DNA from: Cladopsammia gracilis
Lineage: Eukaryota; Cnidaria; Anthozoa; Scleractinia; Dendrophylliidae
Assembly: GCA_022457155.1 (NCBI GenBank)
Contig: JAJGOT010000219.1
Coordinates: 631,001-695,000 of the forward strand
Length of the DNA stretch: 64,000 nucleotides
Reading direction: 5' to 3'
The notes beneath the pieces were generated by a model. That model did no database searches and had not been told where the DNA came from. It saw only the letters and a program-made list of their open reading frames with translations. Positions 1-9,613 of this stretch are shown here, piece after piece (the stretch's first letter is position 1; each line of letters starts with the position of its first letter). The position numbers and the translations under genes were made by a program.

Positions 1-59
1 AATACAAGCTCATTAAAACTGTACATAATCATAAGCTGAATTTCAATTTTATCCTTTTA

Positions 60-260
60 CTCGCAAAGTAAATTATGGAGACATGTAATGTAGCTCTAAC
101 TTTTGCGTCTGTCAGCGAAATCCTATGGTGTGACCATTCAAACGAAACCTCTTCGGCAGTACTTTTGCATGGTACCATTCGTTTTTTCAATATGTTAGAA
201 AATAAAATTCGGGATTTTTCTTGAATTTTTGGGTTTTGGCACTCTTGGCAGTTAAAGGGT
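60..260 (+). mobile_element. Composite small repeat element (106-bp satellite unit plus TTTAACTCCC-type end)
   Basis: It reads AATTATGGAGACATGTAATG, one satellite-like unit (TGTGACCATTCAAACGAAAC), AATAAAATTCGGG, then CACTCTTGGCAGTTAAAGGG. Related layouts occur at 16950-17510, 36897-37112 and 50405-50482. It lies in the intron upstream of the first SZT2 exon seen here. Positions 1-309 hold nothing else I can support. Confidence 0.5.
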
Positions 261-309
261 TAATACTTGAGGAGAGTACCAGTTGATCGTGTCCATTCTT
301 ATTCCGCAG

Positions 310-3300
310 ATGAGCCGGATGTTTGTCGAAGACTGCACTCGCTACAGAGAGTACATTCACCTTCTCTCGTTTAACTATGACTTTCATCTGTGTAAAGCCC
401 AGCTGTACTTGAATGGCAGCCAACGAATCTTTAACAAAGGTTACGGTGTCACAGCCATGCTCAAAGGGCTGTTACAGGAATATCCTCAGTGCCCGCTGTT
501 TGCTAGAAACCGCGTTTGCGAAGGTACATGTAAATGTTTTTTTTTTCAGATTATATTACTTTTCATTTAAGAATGCACTCATTTTGTTTTAGGGTTAATA
601 TGTTTCTGTTGAAAAATTCGTTTGAATTCGCTCGAAACGTCAGCTTTTGAACCTTTTTACGGCGGCCAATTTACCTTATCAAGTCAGTTGACGAAAGTCG
701 GCAAATTTTCGCGTTTGTGTTTCTAACTTTTAAGTCTCTGGAATTAAATCCTAAAGTGTGACCATTCAAATGAAAGCTACTGAGCAGTACTTTCCTGTGG
801 TACTGTTTATTATGCTGTACAAGGTGGTTCTAACTTTTGAGTCTGGATAAAATCCTAAAGTGTGACCATTCAAATGAAAGCTACTGAGCAGTACTTTCCT
901 GTGGTACTGTTTATTATGCTGTACAAGGTGGTTCTAACTTTTGAGTCTGTGGATAAAATCCTAAAGTGTGACCATTCAAATGAAAGCTATTGAGCAGTAC
1001 TTTCCTATGGTGCTGTTTATTTTGGTGTACAAGGTGGTTGTACCTTTTTGCGTCTGTGGATGAAATCCTAAAGTGTGACCATTCAAATGAAAGCTATTGA
1101 GCAGTACTTTCCTGTGGTGCTGTTTATTATGCTGTACAAGGTGGTTCTAACTTTTGAGTCTGTGGATGAAATCCTAAAGTGTGACCATTCAAATGAAAGC
1201 CACTGAGCAGTACTTTCCTGTGGTGCTGTTTATTATGCTGTACAAGGTGGTTCTAACTTTTGAGTCTGTGGATGAAATCCTAATAAAGTGTGACCATTCA
1301 AATGAAAGCTACTGTGCAGTACTTTCCTGTGGTACTGTTTATTATGTTGTACAAGGTGGTTCTAACTTTTGACTCTGTGGATGAAATCTTTAAGTGTGAC
1401 CATTCAAATGAAAGCTACTGAGCAGTGCTTTCTTGTGGTGGTGTTTATTATGCTGTACAAGGTGGTCCTAACTTTTGACTCTGTGGATGAAGTCCTTAAG
1501 TGTGACCATTCCATTGAAAACTACCGAGCAGTATTTTCCTGTGATGATGTTTATGGTGCCGTGCAAGGTGGATACATTAAACACTTAATGACTGGTCCCG
1601 AGGGAAACAGTGAATTTTGTTTCCCGAGACGAAGTCGAGGGAAACATCGAGATTCGACGGAAACAAAATTCACTGTTTCCCGAGGGATCAGTCATTAAGT
1701 GATTTGCTATATAGCAACACAAAAAAAACACAGTTTGAAAAACGCGCCGAGCACTCGATCCATCATAATCATGCCACCTTTTGTCACGGTCTGATCACGT
1801 GCGCTAGCGGGCAACAGTGCAATGTTACCCTCTTACGTCAAAATTGTTGCCCGTTTTCGCAAATGTTGCCCGCTTAGCACAATTGACGGGAAACAGTTTG
1901 TTTGTTAGATGTCATGTGACGATGAATCAACCAATCAACGCGCGCGTTCTATTGAGAAAAACCCCAGCTATATAGCAAATTTATATATTTATTGCTTATA
2001 TTGCGCATATTAATATTGGGATATGATCAAATGCACATTACAACACTGTTGGGGGGACTTTTCCAGACTGCTGATGCAGTTTACAGTTAGTATGGAATGT
2101 GACACAGGTGACCCCGTAACTTAAACAAAGCCAGACCACAGACACCGTTGACTACGTCCGCAACTCACCTCGGGATCAAACCTTTTGTGATTTTTATTCA
2201 AATAAAAGCTTTGGAGCATTACTTTCTTCTGCTACTGATTATTTTGCTGCTCAAGGTGGTTGTGACTTTGAGAACTTGAGACTGTTAGATCCCTTTAAAA
2301 TGAAGCTATTGAGAAGTACTTCCCGGTGGTATTCCTCTTTCGGTGGGCTTTTCAAGGTGGTTCTAACACTGAGCGCGTTTTAGCAGCTGTTTGTTTTTGG
2401 CAAAATGAATTGTGAAAAATTCCAGAATCATGGGGTCTGACAGGATAAATTGCCTACTTTGTTTCCTTTCCAGGGGAAATTGCTGTACCGTGTCATATCC
2501 CACCCGAAGCTGTGTTTAACTACCTGGTGAAGCACCCTTCCAAGTACGACTTTGCTACGCTTCCCCTGGAAACTGGGCCCTTCAAAAACGCCCACTATGT
2601 GTTGTTAGGCACCGATCGTGTCCTTACTCGGGAGCGATCCGCGAACACGAGGTTGTACGACATTCTCCGAGACAATAACGAGTATGACATTTCGTTCGTC
2701 GTGTCGCTCAAGGAGTCTTCCGAAGAGGGCATCGTAAATATGGAGTACCTCGTCTTGATGACGAGTCGGCGAGAATTATTTCCGAAACTGACGTTGGATT
2801 TGCGCCTGAGGAAGAAGTCACCGTCGTCAAGTTCTTTGTCTAGTATGAACGGAACCAGGATGGGATCCTTACCAGATAATGGAGAAGTTGAGCAAGATAG
2901 AGGTTAGTACGAACTGAATTGTTGTTGTTGTTGTTGTTGTTGTTGTTTTTAACTGGTGAAGATGCCAAGCGTTGAACGAGTTACAGCAGTGCGACAAAAC
3001 AGTGGGTTGAGCCTGCGATGTTATGTTCACCTGCCTTACCCATTCGCCACTTTAGAAACGAGAAGGTCTACACACACAACAACAATTTATTCAACAATTC
3101 AACAAGAAACAACAACAACAACAACAACAATGTATTCTTAGTATAATAATGAAAGAGTTGACTGATTTGTTTGCCCTGCAGAAGGAAACTGGAACGAGTG
3201 AACTTTCGCAACGACTTCTGGGATCGTTACAGGGGACGCTTCTTTTGTCTCTGTCCCCAGTAACAGTCCCAGAAGTCGTTGCGAAAGTTCACGCGGCCCA

Positions 3301-6231
3301 GTTTCCTTCTCGTTTCTAAAGTGGCGAATGGGGACGGCGTTGGAGGGTGGAGAGTTGGACGCAGGGGGTGGGGGTGGGTGGGTGAAGCAAAACGTCTAGG
3401 AGAGGGGAGGGTCCGAATGTTTCGTATTCAGGAGTTGGCTCATAGGAGGAGGGGAGGGTGGGGAGCTAGACACAAGGGGGTGGGGGTGGGTGGGTAAAAC
3501 AAAACGTCTAGGAGAGGGGAGGGTCCGGACGTTTCGTATTCCCGCGCTTGTAACCGATTATTTTGATTCCCGAGCTTAGCACCGGTTGGACCTATTCTCG
3601 CGCTTGGTAACGGCTGTAGTTGATGTCATTGGTCTGTCGTATTATCAGCAATTGTTTTAACAGAAATCACAAGAAAACCACCTCATTTTCTTTAACTTGC
3701 AGGGTCACGTGTCCGATTCACTTTACCCAGCAGCAGTTCCAGTGGTTCTCTAGCCGGATTTATTAACCCCTCCTCCCCTGGGGAGTTCCACCGTTCGGCT
3801 TCCTCGCCCCACTCTTTGTTCGCCTTGGGAAATGAAACTGGTTTCCAGTTCCCCAACTCGGTTATTCAGTCTCGTTCGGACGAGAATATCGCGGATCAAC
3901 GTAGTGGCTCAACTTTATCCTTCACCCAAGCCCTGACCACCTATGAAAGCTCTTTATCCGACAACGTTTCCCAAAAAGAAACCAAGCTGTTAACGGAAGC
4001 TTTCCAGCGAGCACGTGCTCATTTATTACATGTGGTCTGCCGGGCCCAAACTCACTGCAACCGGGATATGCTGTGGCATCGTTTGCTTGTTGGAGGGACT
4101 GGGGAAGAAGAGAAAGATGGAACCAAGAAAAATCGGCGGCGCAGTGAGTTGCGAAGATCCGGGTCTGATTATAATGTAAAGCTGAACTGGATGAAAGGTT
4201 TAGATACGCTCTTCCCTGGAGATGAACAGGTAACGTAGTTTGGAATTTTGTGAGTCTCTTTGGGCCGCGGTTTAAGAAAATTAATGGACCTCCATATCTG
4301 TAAGGGCGATGAATGTTTTTTTCTCTGTGCTTTATGCCTACTTAGTTTTAATTTGGGCAGTTTTGTCCCCAAAATTCCCCTGACATAGCTCGTTAATTTA
4401 AACCGCCGCTAGAACCGGTAGGGTAATCAACTGAAGCTATATGGTACCTATATGGTACTTACATGGTATCTATATGGTGCCTATATAGCACCTATATGGT
4501 ACCTATATGGTACTCACATGGTATCTATATGGTGCCTATATAGCACCTATATGGTACCTATATTTTCCGATACTCTTCAAAACGGATAACACCTACGGTC
4601 ACTGGCCACATGCCTTGTGCATGTTTTGAAATTTAAAATCATGATTTATTTTTTATCTATTTTTTTTTCTAACAGTCTTCGTCACGTCGCTTGAACTATG
4701 AAGAGTTCAAGCAGTTATTAGCTGTTGTTGTAAGCAACTCGTTGAAGGACGAAGACTCGCAGTTGATTCCTTTGCTGTCCAATAGAGCATCGTGGTATCT
4801 AAATCTTTTCCGGTAGGTCTTTCCTTGTTTCGGTCGCTTCCCTACGTGGTCTAGTCTTAAATCATTCTTTGTTTTGGAAAACTAGAATCCAAATAATCCG
4901 AGTTCTTTAACTGAATTTATATTTTTCAAAAGAAACGCAACCAAAACGAAGACCCGCGGAACTTCAGAAAGATTCGTTGTTGAACATGAGAGCGCTTTTC
5001 AATTGAGTGTCGGAAAGTTATTTCGTAATTGCTTTGGTTTTGCATTGCTACGCCGTGTGATTGGCTAAAAAATCTCGCGTCACTTTCTCAACCAATCAGA
5101 AGTAAAACCAAACCAATCGTGACTTGCTCGCACGCGTTTTCCCGCGCTTCACGCCGGCTACATGTAATTGCTTCGCGTTCTGATTGGTTCATCGGATTGT
5201 CTGCGACTGCTGTCATTGGTCAGAGTAATTACTTTGGTTTTGGTTTTACGACACTCAATTAATTAATTTGTTGAATATGTTATTCTTAGTGTAATCACCG
5301 CCAAGTTCCCGGATACCCACCGTGTGTTCAGCGGCGAGGATAATGCAGTTCATTACTTGGCAGTTTTAAATGCTGATAGTCCAGACATGTTTGTTCTGCT
5401 TCAAGTGGATGAACACAACGATACTGCCGTAAGTATAACTATATGTTAACTTCTGAAGAACTCCGGTAATATTCGGTTAATCCTCGGAATTCTTCTAAAA
5501 TCCTCCGAACGTCTCGGTAGTCTTCGGAAGAGCTCAGCTAGCTTTGGATATCACACGTATTATTTTTCATATGCTCTTCTGGGGATTCAAGAATGGTCAG
5601 TCTACCGTAGGCATTTGCAATGCTTCTGATGTGGCTCGAAAATATTTTCTTAAATATCTGAATATGTTCGAGGGATCTCGGAAGTATTCAGTTATTTTTT
5701 ATAAACTTTGAAGGTTTTCGTGTGATCTTCGTCCGATCTTCCTGTGTTAAAATTTAAGCTAAGCAACTCTTCTTAGCGATATAGAGCGGGTTTCAATTGA
5801 GTGTCGAAGGTAATCTTGCAATTGCTTTGTTTTTGCATTGCTACGCTTTGTGATTGGCTAAAAAATCTCGCGCCACTTTATCAACCAATCAGAAGTAAAC
5901 CCCACACCAATCGTGACTTACTCGCACGCGTTTTCCCGCGCTTGGCACCGGCTGCATGTATTTGCTGTGTTCTGATTGGTTCATTGGATTGTCTACGTCT
6001 GTTTTGATTGGCCAGAGTAGTTTCTTTGGTTTTGATTTTACGACACGTAATTGAAAACTTATCTAACACTTATTACAGGACATGTTAGTTGTTTACCGCG
6101 AGGATACCCGACCTGATGACAGCGGGGCATCCCACGAGTCCCGTCTCCTCAGCAAGAACACCAGGAGACACGTATACAGTGTCGTTAATGCCATGTGCTT
6201 CCACCTGTGGACGAGTTTACTTCCGGCATAA
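310..6231 (+). CDS. SZT2: SZT2-like KICSTOR subunit, C-terminal 532 aa (six exons, 5' part outside window)
   Basis: Six exons join in one frame: 310-523, 2474-2902, 3703-4229, 4676-4812, 5290-5428 and 6079-6231. Each has an AG acceptor and a GT donor, with phases 1,1,0,2,0, and the TAA is at 6229-6231. The peptide enters at MSRMFVEDCTRYREYIHLL, continues through LSFNYDFHL, FARNRVCEGEIAVPCHIPPE and VKLNWMKGLDTLFPGDEQ, and ends FHLWTSLLPA. A serine-rich low-complexity linker lies around the exon 2/3 junction. No enzyme motif or membrane segment is visible. The YDFHL...FARN segment and the conserved end of a very large protein best fit SZT2, the largest subunit of KICSTOR, which holds GATOR1 at the lysosome and represses mTORC1 when nutrients are low. 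The identification is from recollection of the family, not from alignment. The gene model is firmer than the name. The introns are loaded with repeats, listed separately. Confidence 0.62.
726..1573 (+). repeat. 106-bp satellite array 1 (8 copies, plus orientation)
   Basis: Copies of a unit containing GTGACCATTCAAATGAAAGC, GAGCAGTACTTTCCTGTGG and CAAGGTGGTTCTAACTTTTG. The GTGACC motif falls at 758, 862, 968, 1075, 1181, 1290, 1396 and 1502, so spacing is 104-109 bp. The array lies in an SZT2 intron. Open frames crossing it shift with each unit because 106 is not a multiple of 3, so it is not coding. Confidence 0.95.
1574..1703. mobile_element. Foldback element with GGTCCCGAGGGAAACAGTG arms
   Basis: Left arm TCCCGAGGGAAACAGTGAAT (about 1592-1611) and right arm ATTCACTGTTTCCCGAGGGA (about 1668-1688) are inverted copies. 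ACTTAATGACTG and CAGTCATTAAGT lie just outside them. This is a short nonautonomous palindromic element in the SZT2 intron. Confidence 0.75.
1700..1982. mobile_element. Possible small inverted-repeat element (ATTTGCTATATAGC ends)
   Basis: ATTTGCTATATAGC near 1701 is matched in inverse by GCTATATAGCAAAT near 1969-1982. The interior holds repeated TTGCCCG motifs. Boundaries are approximate. Confidence 0.4.
2185..2385 (+). repeat. Degenerate 106-bp satellite copies
   Basis: Two or so strongly diverged units (AGCATTACTTTCTTCTGCTA, CTGCTCAAGGTGGTTGTGAC, GAGAAGTACTTCCCGGTGGT) stand upstream of SZT2 exon 2. Confidence 0.6.
2920..2947 (+). repeat. (TTG)n microsatellite
   Basis: About nine TTG units follow shortly after the donor of the 2474-2902 exon. 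Confidence 0.9.
3042..3329. mobile_element. Foldback element (ATTCGCCACTTTAGAAACGA) with nested insertion
   Basis: The ends ATTCGCCACTTTAGAAACGA (3042) and TCGTTTCTAAAGTGGCGAAT (to 3329) are exact inverse copies. The inner arms GAACTTTCGCAACGACTTCT and AGAAGTCGTTGCGAAAGTTC are also inverse. The left arm is interrupted at 3066-3179 by a CAA-rich segment flanked by direct AGAAG repeats (3061-3065, 3180-3184). A second copy without the insertion is at 47743-47907. Confidence 0.85.
3335..3545 (+). repeat. G-rich tandem duplication, about 112-bp unit
   Basis: Two direct copies each carry GGGGGTGGGGGTGGGTGGGT and AACGTCTAGGAGAGGGGAGG (3391 and 3503, 112 bp apart). Four or more clustered G-runs on the coding strand of an SZT2 intron could fold as a G-quadruplex. 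Confidence 0.8.
4441..4562 (+). repeat. Minisatellite, 11-bp unit with 55-bp higher-order period
   Basis: Variants of ATGGTACCTAT are repeated. A five-unit block starting at 4441 recurs almost exactly at 4496. It lies in the SZT2 intron after 4229. Confidence 0.9.
5001..5260. mobile_element. MITE with AATTGAGTGTCG ends, copy 1
   Basis: The inverted ends AATTGAGTGTCG and CGACACTCAATT bound about 260 bp. The interior has several CCAAT/ATTGG boxes (GTGATTGGCT, ACCAATCAGAAG, TCTGATTGGTTC). A second copy is at 5795-6053 and an interrupted one at 17850-18465. Confidence 0.85.
5795..6053. mobile_element. MITE with AATTGAGTGTCG ends, copy 2
   Basis: It is collinear with the 5001-5260 element (GCATTGCTACGC, AAAAAATCTCGCG, CACGCGTTTTCCCGCGCTT) and carries the same CCAAT boxes. 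The right end is slightly mutated (CGACACGTAATT). It sits in the last SZT2 intron. Confidence 0.85.
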
Positions 6232-6460
6232 GAGCGAGTGTCACGTTACCGGAAATAAGAAGAGGCTTTCTTTCGTACAATATCATCACAGTAACATGGA
6301 GACATGTGGAAAGACTTAACTCAGACTTGACGTTATTACTTCCGGAATAAGAGCACTGGGGCGAGAGTCCGCGTGACCGGAGATAAGAAGAGGCTTTCCT
6401 TCATACAATATCAGCGTAGTAACAAGGAGATATCTGGAAAGAAGTAACTCAGAAGTGATG
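6216..6460 (+). repeat. Tandem duplication spanning SZT2 stop codon and 3' UTR
   Basis: TTACTTCCGGCATAAGAGC (from 6217) recurs as TTACTTCCGGAATAAGAGC (from 6336). Downstream blocks such as AAGAAGAGGCTTTC and TACAATATCA also recur with a period near 119 bp. The first copy begins within the last four SZT2 codons. Confidence 0.8.
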
Positions 6461-7228
6461 ATATAAGAAAGTGTAGACAGTTAAACACAGCTTGGAAAGT
6501 TCGACTCGAGTCTCGCAAAGATTTGTGAGATAAAGCTCTTGAATCCTTTACTATGCAAAATGAAATATGGAATTTTGTTGAATTTTTACTCCGAATGTTC
6601 TTGGGTCTACAAGGGTTAAAGATGTTTGACTGTATGTTGCAGTTTCGTAGAACATAGCATCCAGTAATCAATCCCTTCGGGATCAGAAAAACTAAGATCC
6701 TATTGACGAAAAATTAATTAGCGATTGCTTAAGGATGGTGGTTACTTCAGAAAGATACGGTCGCAATTCTTTCCCTTTCAATTACGTTTACTGTGCACGT
6801 TTTTAATAGCGTATGAATATTTTTCAATTCAAAGCTTTCCAAAAGAAGCAAACTTTCATGTTAAACAAGGGGGGAAAAGGTGAAAAACTGCAGATGTGTT
6901 AGCATTTGATAGAAACAGTTATTTCCACTCTTAATCTCTAAGAAATGGTTTTGATTAATTTTGTCGAGAAACCGAAAGAGAAGAGTATTGTGGTGCTTGC
7001 ATTCTTTAATTTTATCAGTATACAGTTTATTTAAATGACAAGTGCTGAGTGCCAGTAAATAATAATTTATTGCCTCATGGCTCGATCGCAATGTGAATAA
7101 ATGACTGGATTTTGTGAACTTCAGAAAACGAATTTTGTAGAGAATTGTATATAAATGAAATAAAAGTAATCCGATTGGTTTCAAATAAAAATTGCAATTA
7201 CTGTGGATTGTTTTGAGAATATTAAAAT
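6461..7228. other. No gene or clear element
   Basis: A+T-rich SZT2 3' flank. There is an AATAAA near 7159 but nothing links it to a transcript. No coding signal was seen on either strand. Confidence 0.5.
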
Positions 7229-9245
7229 GAAACTGAGCTATTGAGCAGTACTTTCCTGTGGTACTGTTTATTATGCTGTACAAGGTGGTCCTAACTTTTG
7301 AGTCTGTGGATGAAATCCTAAAGTGTGACCATTCAAATGAAAGCTACTGAGCAGTACTTTCCTGTGGCACTGTTTATTATGCTGTGCAAGTTGGTTCTAA
7401 CTTTTGAGTCTGTGGATGAAATCCTAAAGTGTGACCATTCAAATGAAAGCTACTGAGCAGTTCTTTCCTGTGGTACTGTTTATTATGCTGTACAAGGTGG
7501 TTCTAACGTTTGGGTCTGTGGATGAAATCCTAAAGTGTGACCATTCAAATAAAAGCTACTGAGCAGTACTTTCCTGTGGTACTGTTTATTATGCTGTACA
7601 AGGTGGTTCTAACTTTTGAGTCTGTGGATGAAATCCTAAAGTGTGACCATTCAAATGGAAGCTATTGAGCAGTACTTTCCTGTGGTACTGTTTATTATGC
7701 TATACAAGGTGGTTCTAACTTTTGAGTCTGTGGATGAAATCCTAAAGTGTGACCATTCAAATGAAAGCTATTGAGCAGTACTTTCCTGTGGTACTGTTTA
7801 TTATGCTGTACAAGGTGGTTCTAACTTTTGAGTCTGTGGATGAAATCCTAAAGTGTGACCATTCAAATGGAAGCTATTGAGCAGTACTTTCCTGTGGTAC
7901 TGTTTATTATGCTATACAAGGTGGTTCTAACTTTTGAGTCTGTGGATGAAATCCTAAAGTGTGACCATTCAAATGAAAGCTATTGAGCAGTACTTTCCTG
8001 TGGTACTGTTTATTATGCTGTACAAGGTGGTTCTAACTTTTGAGTCTGTGGATGAAATCCTAAAGTGTGACCATTCAAATGAAAGCTGCTGAGCAGTACT
8101 TTCCTGTGGTACTGTTTATTATGCTGTACAAGGTGGTTCTAACTTTTGAGTCTGTGGATGAAAGCCTAAAGTGTGACCATTCAAATGAAAGCTACTGAGC
8201 AGTACATTCCTGTGTTACTGTTTATTATGCTGTACAAGGTGGTTCTAACTTTTGAGTCTGTGGATGAAATCCTAAAGTGTGACCATTCAAATGGAAGCTA
8301 TTGAAAAGTACTTTCCTGTAGTGCTGTTTATTATGATGTACAAGGTGGTTCTAACTTTTGAGTCTGTGGATGAAATCCTAAAGTGTGACCATTCAAATGA
8401 AAGCTATTGAGCAGTACTTTCCTGTGGTACTGTTTATTATGCTATACAAGGTGGTTCTAACTTTTGAGTCTGTGGATGAAATCCTAAAGTGTGACCATTC
8501 AAATGAAAGCTATTGAGCAGTACTTTCCTGTGGTACTGTTTATTATGCTGTACAAGGTGGTTCTAACTTTTGAGTCTGTGGATGAAATCCTAAAGTGTGA
8601 CCATTCAAATGAAAGCTACTGAGCAGTACTTTCCTGTGGTGCTGTTTATTATGCTGTACAAGGTGGTTCTAACTTTTGAGTCTGTGGATGAAATCCTTAA
8701 GTGTGACCATTCAAATGAAAGCTATTGAGGAGTACTTTCCTATGGTACTGTTTATTATGCTGTATAAGGTGGTTCTAACTTTTGAGTCTGTGGATGAAAT
8801 CCTAAAGTGTCACCATTCAAATGAAAGCTACTGAGCAGTACTTTCCTGTGGTGCTGTTTATTATGCTGTACAAGGTGGTTCTAACTTTTGAGTCTGTGGA
8901 TAAAATCCTAAAGTGTGACCATTCAAATGAAAGCTATGGAGCAGTACTTTCCCGTGGTGCTGTTTATTATGCTGTACAAGGTGGTTCTAACTTTTGAGTC
9001 TGTGGATGAAATCCTAAAGTGTGACCATTCAAATGAAAGCTACGGAGCAGTACTTTCCCGTGGTACTGTTTATTATGCTGTGCAAGGTGGTTCTAACTTT
9101 TGAGTCAGTGGATGAAATCCTAAAGTGTGACCATTCAAATGAAAGCTATTGAGCAGTACTTTCCTGTGGTGCTGTTTGCTATGCTGTACAAAGTGGTTCT
9201 AGCTTTTAAGTCTGTGGATGAAATCTTAAAGTGTGACCATTCAAA
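7229..9245 (+). repeat. 106-bp satellite array 2 (19 copies, strictly periodic)
   Basis: GTGACCATTC (one copy GTCACCATTC) recurs every 106 bp from 7325 to 9233, exactly 18 periods with no net indel. Point variants separate the copies. A two-unit pattern (ATGGAAGCTATTG with GCTATACAAGG, then ATGAAAGCTATTG with GCTGTACAAGG) repeats at 7643/7749 and 7855/7961. The array lies between the convergent 3' ends of the SZT2-like gene and the first GPCR. Confidence 0.97.
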
Positions 9246-9613
9246 TTTAAGTCATTTAATTTCACGATTACATCAAGAGAAAAGCGTCGTTGATTTGATG
9301 ATGTGATGTAACTGATGTATTGCTTTTTATGGCATACAAAAGAACAAGGCCATGTAAAAGCTGTAGTTATTTTCCAGTAAATAAGTAGTAATAGTTCTGG
9401 CCCTACTCCCCACCTGAGGGAAAGAAACTAAGCAAATGTTACACAGTGCAAGAAGAGCACTATAAATCATAAGGCAATAATATGCTTATTTTCGTTAGCT
9501 TGTTAGTCCCAAACCTACATCCTACATATCAAATGGTATGTGTTAAACAATCAATGCGGTCTTTGAGAAGGTAACCACTTTGCTTAGGTTGTCATAGTTA
9601 CGTCAGATTGACA
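9246..9613. other. GPCR 3' flank, no element recognised
   Basis: Unique-looking A+T-rich sequence between the satellite and the GPCR stop codon. Confidence 0.4.

Noticed and set aside
8915..9103. Open frames in the 106-bp satellite encoding MTIQMKAMEQYFPVVLF-type peptides
   Set aside because: The unit length is not a multiple of three, so the frame changes in each copy, and reverse-orientation arrays have equally long frames.
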